DNA of 6,724 nt from Verrucomicrobiales bacterium (GCA_011523195.1 WTHH01000564.1:1-6724), one strand, 5' to 3'. Shown: positions 1-6,483, counted from the stretch's first letter. Numbers and translations: made by a program. The notes: generated by a model not told the origin, from the letters alone.

Positions 1-2
1 TC

Positions 3-809
3 TCCATCGGGATCACCGAACTGCACATCGTCGGCGGTCTGCATCCGTCTTTGCCTTACAGCTACTACACCGACATGGTTCGCGAACTGAAGGCAGTAGA
101 TGAACGGCTGCAGCTCAAGTGCTTCACCGCGATCGAGATCATGCACCTCGCCTGGCTTACGAAAAAATCGGTGGCCGAAGTGCTGGAGGAACTCAAGTCG
201 CTTGGGTTGGATTCGTTGACCGGCGGTGGGGCGGAGATTTTTCAACAGGAGGTGCGCGACCGGATCGCCCGGGGCAAGGAGACCGCCGAGGAATATCTTA
301 ATGTCCACCGCACCTGGCATCGGCTGGGGGGGCACAGCACCTGTACGATGTTGTTCGGCCATCTCGAGACGATGGCCGATCGGGTGGATCACATGCGGCA
401 GTTGCGCGAATTGCAGGATGAGACCGGAGGCTTCACCGGCTTCATCCCGCTGCCGTACCAGCCGGAGAATAATGAGATTCCTGTCAAGCATCCGCCCACT
501 GGTTTTGATTCCCTCCGCACGCTGGCGGTGGCGAGGTTGTACTTGGATAACTTTGATCACATTACTGCGTACTGGGTCGGTTTGGGGATAAACCTCGCGC
601 AGGTGGCGCTCAACTACGGTGCGGACGACGTGCATGGCACAATTATTGAGGAAAAGATTTTTCACATGGCCGGTGCCGGCAGTCCGCAGTTGCAGACCGA
701 GACGGAAATGATTCGGGCGATTCGCGAGGCGGGCCGGGTGCCGGTGCAGCGTGATACATTCTATCGGCCGATCCGCGAATGGCAGGAGGAGGGGCTGGCC
801 ACGGTCTGA
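3..809 (+). CDS. mqnE: Aminofutalosine synthase MqnE, 3' part (5' end outside window)
   Basis: This is the C-terminal 268 residues of a radical SAM enzyme of menaquinone synthesis. The frame is open from base 3, so the gene begins upstream and the TTG at 51 is an internal Leu, not a start. MqnE joins SAM to the MqnA product, 3-[(1-carboxyvinyl)oxy]benzoate, to give aminofutalosine in the cytoplasm. Family blocks seen in order are ELHIVGGLHP (visible residues 6-15), KCFTAIEI, LDSLTGGGAEIF, TMLFGHLET, RELQDETGGFTGFIPLPYQPEN, LAVARLYLDNFDHITAYW, GADDVHGTIIEEKI and MAGAGSPQ. The TGGGAEIF and GFTGFIPL blocks fit MqnE better than its relative MqnC. The CxxxCxxC iron-sulfur motif would lie upstream and cannot be checked. 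The stop is one base before mqnA, which suggests co-transcription. Confidence 0.93.
   Translation, partial: SIGITELHIVGGLHPSLPYSYYTDMVRELKAVDERLQLKCFTAIEIMHLAWLTKKSVAEVLEELKSLGLDSLTGGGAEIFQQEVRDRIARGKETAEEYLNVHRTWHRLGGHSTCTMLFGHLETMADRVDHMRQLRELQDETGGFTGFIPLPYQPENNEIPVKHPPTGFDSLRTLAVARLYLDNFDHITAYWVGLGINLAQVALNYGADDVHGTIIEEKIFHMAGAGSPQLQTETEMIRAIREAGRVPVQRDTFYRPIREWQEEGLATV
784..794 (+). promoter_or_regulatory. Shine-Dalgarno-like purine run before mqnA
   Basis: AGGAGGAGGGG inside the 3' end of mqnE matches the anti-Shine-Dalgarno consensus well. It sits 16 bases from the mqnA ATG, longer than the usual 5-9, but no in-frame start lies between. It may still aid coupled re-initiation after the mqnE stop. 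Confidence 0.4.
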
Positions 810-810
810 C

Positions 811-1596
811 ATGGACGCCTCGGAAACCAGGCGCTTGGCCAAGCGCATCGGCTCGGTGCCGTACCTAAACTCGGCTCCGCTCACGTACGGGATGGAAAGC
901 GAAACCGAGTTCCTGCTGCCCAGCCAGTTGGCCAAGCGGCTGCGAGCCGGTGAGTTCGACGCCGGCTTGGTCAGTCTTACCGAAGTGCTGCACCATGACC
1001 TGTATGACATACTCGACGGCGTGGCAGTGGCCAGCGACGGCCCGGTGAAGAGTGTTTTTATCGCGCACAAAAAACCGCTCACCGATACGGAAGTCATTCA
1101 TTGTGACACCGCCTCGCTATGCAGTGTGAACCTGCTAAAGGTTATCCTTGCGCATCACGGCTTGTCGCCGCGGCTTGAGCCGTTCGGGGACTATGCTCGG
1201 GCGGCGGGGCAGGATGCCGTACTGCTGATCGGTAATCCTGGCATCGAGTTTTTGAGGCAGCCTCATGAGCATAAAATCCTCGATCTTGGTCAGGCGTGGC
1301 AGGACGTGACCGGCCTGCCGTTTGTTTTTGCGGTGTGGGCGATTCGTCGCGACTGCAGCGATCCTGCGCTTGGCCAAAAGCTGTTGCGGATCAAGCGCGA
1401 TGGCCAGGCGCACCTCGACGAGATCATCGCCAACCACAATGAGTTCGACGTCGAGTTGCGCAGCGCCTATCTCCGCGAACACATTCGTTTTGATTTGGGC
1501 GAACCAGAGAAACAGGGCATCGCGGAATTTGTCCGCCGCCTCCGCGCTGTATCAACCGATCCGGTTTTCGATCCTCGATTCACCTCCGCCGGGTAA
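811..1596 (+). CDS. mqnA: Chorismate dehydratase MqnA (menaquinone biosynthesis)
   Basis: This 261-residue protein removes water from chorismate to give 3-[(1-carboxyvinyl)oxy]benzoate, the first committed step of the futalosine pathway. It has the periplasmic-binding-protein-like fold of the MqnA/MqnD family but no signal peptide, so it is cytoplasmic. Family blocks are RIGSVPYLNSAPL (residues 12-24), LPSQLAKRLRAGEFDAGLVS (36-55), SDGPVKSV (75-82), LLIGN (138-142) and DLGQAWQDVTGLPFVFAVW (158-176). VASDGPVKSV and TGLPFVFAVW favour MqnA over MqnD. The ATG at 811 was chosen because homology starts about 12 residues later and the frame above it overlaps mqnE. A strong purine run, AGGAGGAGGGG at 784-794, lies 16 bases before it, long for a Shine-Dalgarno site. 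Residue 142 is Asn where I recall Asp in many relatives (LLIGD). The reading frame contains several copies of the GCTTGGCC motif. Confidence 0.92.
   Translation: MDASETRRLAKRIGSVPYLNSAPLTYGMESETEFLLPSQLAKRLRAGEFDAGLVSLTEVLHHDLYDILDGVAVASDGPVKSVFIAHKKPLTDTEVIHCDTASLCSVNLLKVILAHHGLSPRLEPFGDYARAAGQDAVLLIGNPGIEFLRQPHEHKILDLGQAWQDVTGLPFVFAVWAIRRDCSDPALGQKLLRIKRDGQAHLDEIIANHNEFDVELRSAYLREHIRFDLGEPEKQGIAEFVRRLRAVSTDPVFDPRFTSAG
831..846 (+). repeat. Iterated palindrome GCGCTTGGCCAAGCGC, copy in mqnA
   Basis: This is a perfect 16-bp palindrome near the 5' end of mqnA, encoding part of RRLAKR. It shares its full 16 bases with the intergenic copy at 1602-1617. A related piece, TTGGCCAAGCG, lies at 928-938 in the same gene and encodes LAKR. 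Confidence 0.75.
1366..1377 (+). repeat. Iterated motif GCGCTTGGCCAA, copy in mqnA
   Basis: The first 12 bases of the palindrome occur here, read as Ala-Leu-Gly-Gln. The copy at 831 is read in a different codon phase, so a shared peptide does not explain both. Confidence 0.65.
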
Positions 1597-1599
1597 CAG

Positions 1600-1619
1600 T
1601 CGCGCTTGGCCAAGCGCGA
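1600..1619. repeat. 20-bp perfect palindrome after mqnA
   Basis: TCGCGCTTGGCCAAGCGCGA is a perfect 20-bp palindrome starting 4 bases after the mqnA stop. It is the longest and only intergenic copy of the GCGCTTGGCC motif. It has no loop bases and no T-run, so it is not a typical intrinsic terminator. A protein- or methylase-recognised DNA site, or a REP-like extragenic element, are alternatives. Confidence 0.75.
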
Positions 1620-1621
1620 AA

Positions 1622-1641
1622 AACAGTTTGGGAGAACTGTT
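1622..1641. repeat. Inverted repeat AACAGTT / AACTGTT, 6-base loop
   Basis: AACAGTT at 1622-1628 pairs perfectly with AACTGTT at 1635-1641 around TGGGAG. It follows the 20-bp palindrome by 2 bases and ends 25 bases before the lipoprotein ATG. No T-run follows, so it may be an operator, an mRNA stabiliser or a weak terminator of the mqn transcript. Confidence 0.5.
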
Positions 1642-1666
1642 CGGTTTGATAGGCTGACGCGCGTTG

Positions 1667-1885
1667 ATGAAGAAGGTTTTCCTTTTTGCGGTATTGGTCG
1701 GCTCGGTGGGATGCGGTAGCGTGGGGCAGGTGTCGATTTCCGATCAGCGCCTGGTCTCAAAACCGAACATGCTGTTTTCGCAGAGTGGCGTGTTTGTCTA
1801 TCAGAACCGGTTAATCGCACAGATCGAACCTGGCTCGGCCACGTCGGGTGGGGGACAGGCAGCCGGTTGCACCTCCTGCAAATAA
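1667..1885 (+). CDS. Small lipoprotein-like protein with C-terminal CxxC (DUF4266-like)
   Basis: This 72-residue product starts MKKVFLFAVLVGSVGC, a short positive N-terminus and hydrophobic stretch ending at Cys16 with Gly at -1. That resembles a lipoprotein signal, although Ser at -3 is not ideal. The mature part has SKPNM (31-35), a glycine-rich SGGGQAAG stretch, and ends GCTSCK with Cys68 and Cys71 spaced as CxxC. The layout recalls the small lipoproteins (DUF4266 type) that sit next to thioredoxin and outer-membrane protein genes in Bacteroidetes and Verrucomicrobiota, but family membership rests on memory. The ATG at 1667 was preferred over the TTG directly before it (1664). No clear Shine-Dalgarno is seen. 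Its stop is 2 bases before the next ATG. A role as redox partner or anchor for the neighbouring thioredoxin-barrel protein is inference. Confidence 0.7.
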   Translation: MKKVFLFAVLVGSVGCGSVGQVSISDQRLVSKPNMLFSQSGVFVYQNRLIAQIEPGSATSGGGQAAGCTSCK

Positions 1886-3159
1886 CCATGCGCTTGGCTG
1901 TATTCAGGCTAGTATTCTTTGCAGCAATCTTCGTTGGGATGAATTCGGTGTTGGCTCAGGCACCGGCGTCTATTCCGCCTTTCACGCTGAAGAAATTTGA
2001 GAGCGAAGAAACAGTTTCGCTCGACCAGTTCTACGACGCTGTCGTGGTGTTGGACTTCTTCGCCTACTGGTGTGTGCCGTGCCGCAAAGTCTCCACGGAA
2101 CTCGAGGAGCACGTGCAGCGGTTTTACGCCGGAAAAAACGGCAATCCGGCTGGCAAGCCGGTGCAGGTACTCTCGCTGAACATCGAACAGGGCAGGACAG
2201 CCCGGACGCGACAGTACATCATGCAAACCGGCGCGAGCCTCGTTTTGTATGACGTCGGTTGCAGGGTGTACAAGGCGCTGGGTGGGCGGGGGATTCCTTA
2301 CGTGATCGTCCTCGCGAAGGAGTCAAGTCAATGGAACGTGCTCTACGCCCATGCCGGCTACGAGGGCGTTGAAAAGATTCGCACCGTCATCGATTCCGTG
2401 GGCGCGGCTGCCGGACGATCGCCTGCCGATGTGCCGGCTGTTTCGTTGCCGACGACACACGCGGTGGAGATCGTCTCGGATGGATTGTGGTCAAACGACA
2501 TCCTGCTGACCGACACGACAGCCACGCATGTTTACACGCTCGGAAAAACGGAGTTCCGCACCTCGTACAGCTTCAGCACGCTGGAGGTGGACTACAATCC
2601 TGCCGAGGAGGCGTTCGTTTTTTGGCGCAATCCGGCGAACGTCACCGAGGTGCGTCACACGCTGCAGGAGTCGGTACGTCACACGCTCACTCCGGCGCTG
2701 ACGATGAACGGCTCTTTCGGGGGCTACGATGGTTTTCAGGACTATCGCTCGTTGTGGCTCAACGAGTTTTACCGGCAGGAATATCCGGCCGGCTACAAGG
2801 AGGCCAAACCGCGCGGCGCCAACATCGGTGCCGGCCTGCGCTGGGAGTATGCCCCGACCACGGCGTTTGCCCAAGTTGATTACGCGTGGCAGACCGACAC
2901 CATCGCATCCGGCTACGAGAAAAAACCGTTTCTCCCGCTCGCCCGCGGTCGCAGTGAACTGGACACGCACACCGTCAGCGTGACGCTGGAAAATATCATG
3001 ACGCCGACACTTCGCAGCCAGGTGATTGGCCTTGTGACGGACACGACCGGACGCGAAATGCGTTACGGAGGGCAGGCTTCGCTCAACTGGGCCCTGGCCG
3101 AGAACTGGGTGCTGCGATCGACAGTTGGCTACGCCGAGGAAGCCCCACGGTTCGAGGCG

Positions 3160-3162
3160 TAG
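3160..3162 (+). other. In-frame amber codon inside the barrel gene
   Basis: TAG lies between ...PRFEA and FVEETLETD. One base change from a tyrosine (TAC/TAT), Trp, Gln, Glu or Lys codon would explain it. A Tyr would suit the aromatic barrel context. The downstream gene's start overlaps the distal stop at 3466-3468, which supports that stop as the original gene end. Confidence 0.85.
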
Positions 3163-3378
3163 TTCGTCGAGGAAACGCTCGAGACTGACATCGACGGCCG
3201 TTGGTTTTTCGGTCTGACCGGTCGCTGGTACGAGGACACTGGTGAGATTGACGACTCGCTGCTCCTGTCCAGCGCGGCGCCGGAACTCGAGACGTGGCAC
3301 GTCGGGATTTCGGTCCGTTGGCAGGGCGAACACACCGCGCTGAAACTCTCCGGTGGTCCCTACTTCACCCGCTACGGT

Positions 3379-3388
3379 GCGCTTGGCC
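3379..3388 (+). repeat. Iterated motif GCGCTTGGCC, copy in barrel gene
   Basis: This is an exact 10-base match to the left part of the palindrome, read as Ala-Leu-Gly in the distal part of the thioredoxin-barrel gene, past the TAG. Confidence 0.6.
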
Positions 3389-3464
3389 CGTACACGGAGC
3401 CGTTCCAAAATCTTTACCGTGCTCGCGACTGGGGGATCGTGCAGTTCGCCTTTTCGCACCAGTT

Positions 3465-4736
3465 TTGACCGACACGCAAACCAGTCGGGGCGAGTCGGAC
3501 GGGGGTCTGTTTCAGGCCAAGCTGTTCCGGGACTTCTCCGGCACGATGCTGTGGCAGGTACTGGGCAAACTGTTTCAGGTCGTGGGCATGGTTTATGCCA
3601 CGCGATGCCTTGGCCCGGACAACGTCGGAGTGTCCCGCACGATTATCACGCTGGCGATGACGCTGCAGTTGTGTCTCGCGTTTGGGCTGGACGCCGTTGC
3701 GGTACGGCACGTGGCCAAGGGCTTGGCCAAGGCTGGCGAGATCGCCCCGGCGATCTTCACTTTCCGTTTTGCGCTTGGCCTGTTGGCGGCGGTGTTGTGG
3801 GCGGTCGCCGTGTTGTTGAGCGACATTGGGGGCGGGGAAAAATGGGCGTGGCTGGTCGGCGCGCTGTTCCTGCTCGTCTGTTGCATGGACTACAGTTGGC
3901 TGTTTCAGGCGACGGAACAAATGCCGCGGGCCTCACGTTTTCAACTGGTTTCCTCCGTGATGGCCAGCCTGTGGTTCATCCTGTTTTTCAAAAGCGGACA
4001 GGCCGTCGGCAGCGACCTTTACGTGCTGCTGGTGGCCAACGCCCTGGTGGTCGGCACGGTTTGGTGGCGGTTGTCCCGTGAGCTTGGCTTCCGCTGTCTT
4101 AGCCCGGCACGCTTGGCCGGCGCGGGGAAACTATTACGCGAGGCGTGGCTTATCTGGCTGTTCAACCTCGGCTACTACCTGTTGGCCAACATGGCACAGG
4201 TGATGACGTTTTTCATTATCGGCAAAGAGTCAGGCGGACTATTTGGCTCGGCGCAATACCTCGTGCTAGCACTCCAAATGTTTCTGCACTATTTCGGGAT
4301 ACTCATGGCACCGCGCCTAATGGTTTGGCACAAGGCAAACTTGGCGATGTTTCGGCGCTGTGTTTTGTTGATCGCCGGCGGGGCTAGCGCGGTGGGATTG
4401 GTTGCCTTCGTTGTGCTGTGGGCGAGCACGGATTGGTTGTACCCTCTGCTTTTTGGCGAGGCGTTTGCGAGTGCCGCGGGGCTGTTGCCCTGGCTTGTGC
4501 TGGGTAAGTTTTTTGCGGTGGGCACGGCGATGTTCACGTGGGGCCTTTGGGCGGAGCATCGTGACAAACTGCCGGTGCTCTGCTGTCTACCGTGCTGCGT
4601 GGTCTCCGGCGCACTCTATTTTGTGTTGCTACCCAAATACGGCAACGTCGCCTCCGCCTGGTTGACTCTCGGCGCAGAGACCGCACTGCTCATCGCCTCC
4701 GCAGTCGCCTTCCACCTCGCCGTCCGCCGCCCCTGA
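3465..4736 (+). CDS. MOP-superfamily polysaccharide/lipid-linked oligosaccharide flippase (Wzx-like)
   Basis: This is a highly hydrophobic protein of about 423 residues with an estimated 11-12 membrane spans, close to the usual length for the family. The N-terminal block FRDFSGTMLWQVLGKLFQVVGMVYATRCLGPDNVGVSRTI is typical of Wzx/PST-type flippases, which move lipid-linked sugar units across the inner membrane for O-antigen, capsule or exopolysaccharide assembly. Paired helices such as AWLIWLFNLGYYLLANMAQVMTFFIIG in the middle are also typical. I chose TTG 3465-3467 because it overlaps the TGA ending the barrel frame (TTGA), a common coupling layout, and keeps the N-terminal amphipathic block. 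The first ATG, 3546, would cut into the first helix, and the frame extending up to 3294 overlaps the barrel gene. No glycosyltransferase is visible, so the substrate is unknown. Confidence 0.85.
   Translation: MTDTQTSRGESDGGLFQAKLFRDFSGTMLWQVLGKLFQVVGMVYATRCLGPDNVGVSRTIITLAMTLQLCLAFGLDAVAVRHVAKGLAKAGEIAPAIFTFRFALGLLAAVLWAVAVLLSDIGGGEKWAWLVGALFLLVCCMDYSWLFQATEQMPRASRFQLVSSVMASLWFILFFKSGQAVGSDLYVLLVANALVVGTVWWRLSRELGFRCLSPARLAGAGKLLREAWLIWLFNLGYYLLANMAQVMTFFIIGKESGGLFGSAQYLVLALQMFLHYFGILMAPRLMVWHKANLAMFRRCVLLIAGGASAVGLVAFVVLWASTDWLYPLLFGEAFASAAGLLPWLVLGKFFAVGTAMFTWGLWAEHRDKLPVLCCLPCCVVSGALYFVLLPKYGNVASAWLTLGAETALLIASAVAFHLAVRRP
3771..3780 (+). repeat. Iterated motif GCGCTTGGCC, copy in flippase gene
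   Basis: This exact 10-base copy is read as Ala-Leu-Gly. A shorter palindrome of the same core, CTTGGCCAAG, lies 49 bases upstream at 3722-3731, and CGCTTGGCC recurs at 4110-4118 in the same gene. Confidence 0.6.
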
Positions 4737-4747
4737 ACAGTCAAGCT

Positions 4748-4759
4748 CTTGGCTATGCG
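4748..4759 (+). repeat. Left copy of 12-bp direct repeat CTTGGCTATGCG flanking the ankyrin gene
   Basis: It begins 12 bases after the flippase stop, where base composition drops. The identical 12-mer lies at 6359-6370, just outside the start of the ankyrin gene. With the next base, CTTGGCTATGCGC differs at two positions from CTTGGCCAAGCGC, the right part of the iterated palindrome. Confidence 0.6.
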
Positions 4760-4870
4760 CAATGAGTGATGGCATTTTTAAGGACTTGCAGATTTTTTTC
4801 CTCCAATTTGCACTTGTTATGCTGTTAATGAGCAGCTAGCGAGCATGGGCGAATAATAGGAATCTGCCGA
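4760..4870. other. AT-rich intergenic stretch between convergent genes
   Basis: The flippase and ankyrin genes converge here. I see T-runs (for example around 4792-4799 after ACTTGCAGA) but no good G+C-rich stem before them, so no intrinsic terminator is called. The only inverted repeat noticed, GCTG/CAGC around TTAATGAG near 4812, has four base pairs. Confidence 0.4.
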
Positions 4871-6346
4871 TTACTCCAAGACCTTCGCTCGATAGAAGCA
4901 GCGAGGGAGTAGAATTTTTCGAGGGTCATTGAATCGGGCTTTACCGTTTACTAAACTTATCCAGCTTAAGGGGGACCATTTCTTCAGGTCAGTTGATGTT
5001 TCAATTAAACACCTGCTACCTGAAAGCCCGAATACGTCAAAGCTCATCTTTCCGCTGTAAACAAGAACTGCTCTTGAGCCAATATTCGAAATTCCAAGTG
5101 ACTGCCATCTTTTCAGAAGGTTAGCAGCTTCAATATTTTGGTTTGCTAGAGCTATAATCATTGGAGTCCAATTTGAATGATCGGTTGCCAGTACATCGGC
5201 GCCTGATTGAATGAGGTAGACAATAACAGATAGGTTGCCACCAGCGGCGGCATAGTGAAGTGGAGTCCAATTGCGAGGTGGCAAATGCCAGTCGTCATAC
5301 TGAGAGATTGCGGCTCCATTAGAAATAAGTCGCTTTACTTCTTCTAACTCTCCTAGCAATGCTGCTTGGTGTAAGGTTTTTTTAGAGCCGAATGTACCTC
5401 CATTAAGTTTTAGTAATTCAATTGTCTTTTTCCATTTGTTTGCTGTTGCTTGATCGAGAGGTGTTTGCCCTCCTGAATCCTCAGTATTTATTTCAAGTCC
5501 TGCTTCGAGTAATAGCTTCACTAAGTCATCCATTCCGCTGGATGCTGCTGCATGCAGAAGAGTATTATTAGTCTTTGTTTTAATGTGAATATTGGCGCCA
5601 TTTTCACGCAGTAATTTAGCTGATTCAGAAAACTTACCAACTACTGAAGAGAACAATGGCGTCCACCCAGCACTAGTTTTTGGGTCGACCTGCGCTCCTC
5701 GTAAAAGCAGCGCGTTTACTGTGGATGTTCGTCCGCGGGCTGCAGCTGCGCTTAATGGCGTTGCACCCCATTCAGATTTAGAATCAATGTTGCCCCCGTT
5801 ATCCAATAGTTCTAATACAATGGAGGTAAAACCATCCAATGCAGCTAAATGTATTGGTGTCTGCCCCAGAGAATCCTCTGTATTCGGATTTGCATTTGCT
5901 TTTAAAAGGCGACTAATAATTTCTCTATATTCATATTTTACAGCTAGGTGTAGAGCAGTTTGATCTAGGTGCCCGGGGGCATCTACTTCGGCATTATTCT
6001 CGATTAGTAGATCGATTGCTGATAATTGACCATTGCGCGTTCCCCAATGCAATGGAGACCAATTACTATAATTATATTTGTTAACTTCAGTACCCTGATC
6101 AATAAGCCATTTAATCGCTTCGACTTTACCATTCCATGAAGCGTAATGGAGTGGAGTATTTCCAAAATCATCTCCTGCATCGACAGAGATACCGTCTATT
6201 TCAACAAGTTTTTTTAGCCGAGGGATGTCTCCAGAGGCGGCCGCTTCCCAAATGGAGGTTGATACCTCCTGTGCTCGGGCGTTGTCGATAACAGTACTAA
6301 GGGCACCTATGGAGAGTGCTATTTGAATTAGAAATTGTAATCTCAT
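4871..6346 (-). CDS. Secreted ankyrin-repeat protein with Verrucomicrobiota-style C-terminal module
   Basis: This 491-residue protein begins MRLQFLIQIALSIGALSTVIDNARA with cleavage likely before Gln26, so it should leave the cytoplasm. About 12 ankyrin repeats follow. Nine regular 33-residue units cover about 27-323 (for example GNTPLHYASWNGKVEAIKWL, GQTPIHLAALDGFTSIVLEL). Three less regular ones follow to about 418; the tenth lacks the usual opening turn and has a longer loop. Residues 419-491 are not ankyrin: CLIETSTDLKKWSPLSWISLVNGKARFNDPRKILLPRCFYRA matches a short beta module I know from the ends of many secreted Verrucomicrobiota proteins, perhaps for sorting. The binding partner is unknown. 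The gene is AT-richer than the upstream genes (21 of 60 bases G+C at 5581-5640 against 40 of 60 at 3661-3720), opposite in orientation and flanked by a 12-bp direct repeat. This could mean acquisition, although the C-terminal module points to the same phylum. No clear promoter or Shine-Dalgarno is visible. Confidence 0.9.
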   Translation of the reverse strand: MRLQFLIQIALSIGALSTVIDNARAQEVSTSIWEAAASGDIPRLKKLVEIDGISVDAGDDFGNTPLHYASWNGKVEAIKWLIDQGTEVNKYNYSNWSPLHWGTRNGQLSAIDLLIENNAEVDAPGHLDQTALHLAVKYEYREIISRLLKANANPNTEDSLGQTPIHLAALDGFTSIVLELLDNGGNIDSKSEWGATPLSAAAARGRTSTVNALLLRGAQVDPKTSAGWTPLFSSVVGKFSESAKLLRENGANIHIKTKTNNTLLHAAASSGMDDLVKLLLEAGLEINTEDSGGQTPLDQATANKWKKTIELLKLNGGTFGSKKTLHQAALLGELEEVKRLISNGAAISQYDDWHLPPRNWTPLHYAAAGGNLSVIVYLIQSGADVLATDHSNWTPMIIALANQNIEAANLLKRWQSLGISNIGSRAVLVYSGKMSFDVFGLSGSRCLIETSTDLKKWSPLSWISLVNGKARFNDPRKILLPRCFYRAKVLE

Positions 6347-6358
6347 CCCGGCAAGAAG

Positions 6359-6370
6359 CTTGGCTATGCG
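6359..6370 (+). repeat. Right copy of 12-bp direct repeat CTTGGCTATGCG
   Basis: It is identical to 4748-4759, in the same orientation, and lies 12 bases outside the ankyrin start codon. CAAG precedes both copies (4742-4745 and 6352-6355) with 2 or 3 bases between, so similarity extends slightly further. Confidence 0.6.
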
Positions 6371-6391
6371 ATTGATTGAATACGAGTTCAG

Positions 6392-6405
6392 ATTCTTAAA
6401 AGAAT
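6392..6405. repeat. Inverted repeat ATTCTT-AA-AAGAAT upstream of the ankyrin gene
   Basis: This short perfect inverted repeat lies 46-59 bases upstream of the leftward ankyrin start codon. The position suits an operator, but AT-rich sequence yields such repeats by chance and no promoter hexamers are convincing. Confidence 0.25.
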
Positions 6406-6483
6406 GAAAATTTAGTTAAAACAGAGTTGACTCGAAACTAATCAAGCTTAAGCATCTGTCCAAGCCCTTCCTTGTTGAGGGGT

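Larger units (their letters stand above)
1888..3468 (+). pseudogene. Exported thioredoxin domain fused to outer-membrane beta-barrel, interrupted by in-frame TAG
   Basis: The ATG at 1888 starts a clear signal peptide, MRLAVFRLVFFAAIFVGMNSVLA, with predicted cleavage before Gln24. An upstream in-frame TTG (1867) would spoil it. Residues about 30-170 form a thioredoxin/TlpA-like domain: FFAYWCVPCRK with the CVPC site at 62-65 and the expected cis-proline in GIPYV (Pro137). From about 190 the chain alternates polar and hydrophobic or aromatic residues in short strands (for example TEFRTSYSFSTLEVDY), as in an outer-membrane beta-barrel. It is possibly DUF3570-like, though I cannot confirm that family. 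TAG at 3160-3162 (codon 425) stops this frame. Beyond it the frame is open for 101 more codons with the same barrel style (WFFGLTGRWYED, ETWHVGISVRW) and ends VQFAFSHQF with the terminal Phe typical of barrel proteins. Full length would be about 526 residues. It is a recent nonsense allele, an assembly error or a recoded codon. No good restart codon follows the TAG. Confidence 0.75.

Noticed and set aside
1870..1877. CACCTCCT matches the 16S rRNA 3' tail itself
   Set aside because: It is on the sense strand of the lipoprotein gene as codons for Cys-Thr-Ser-Cys, so chance codon use is enough. I considered masking of a ribosome site but saw no purine-rich partner nearby.
2491..3459. A 322-residue open frame on the minus strand opposite the barrel gene
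   Set aside because: Its sequence is rich in Arg, Val and Gly without recognisable domains, as expected antisense to a GC-rich gene. The plus strand carries the signal peptide, thioredoxin motif and barrel pattern.
3353..4081. A 242-residue plus-strand frame overlapping the flippase
   Set aside because: It is Arg/Gly-rich and of low complexity, in a shadow frame of the hydrophobic flippase, with no domain.
5592..5963. A plus-strand frame inside the ankyrin gene
   Set aside because: It is antisense to well-formed ankyrin repeats and has no independent support.
4871..6346. A CRISPR-like array suggested by regularly spaced similar segments about 99 bases apart
   Set aside because: The spacing is the 33-codon ankyrin repeat. 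Similarity is at protein level with diverged DNA, and there are no constant repeats with unique spacers.
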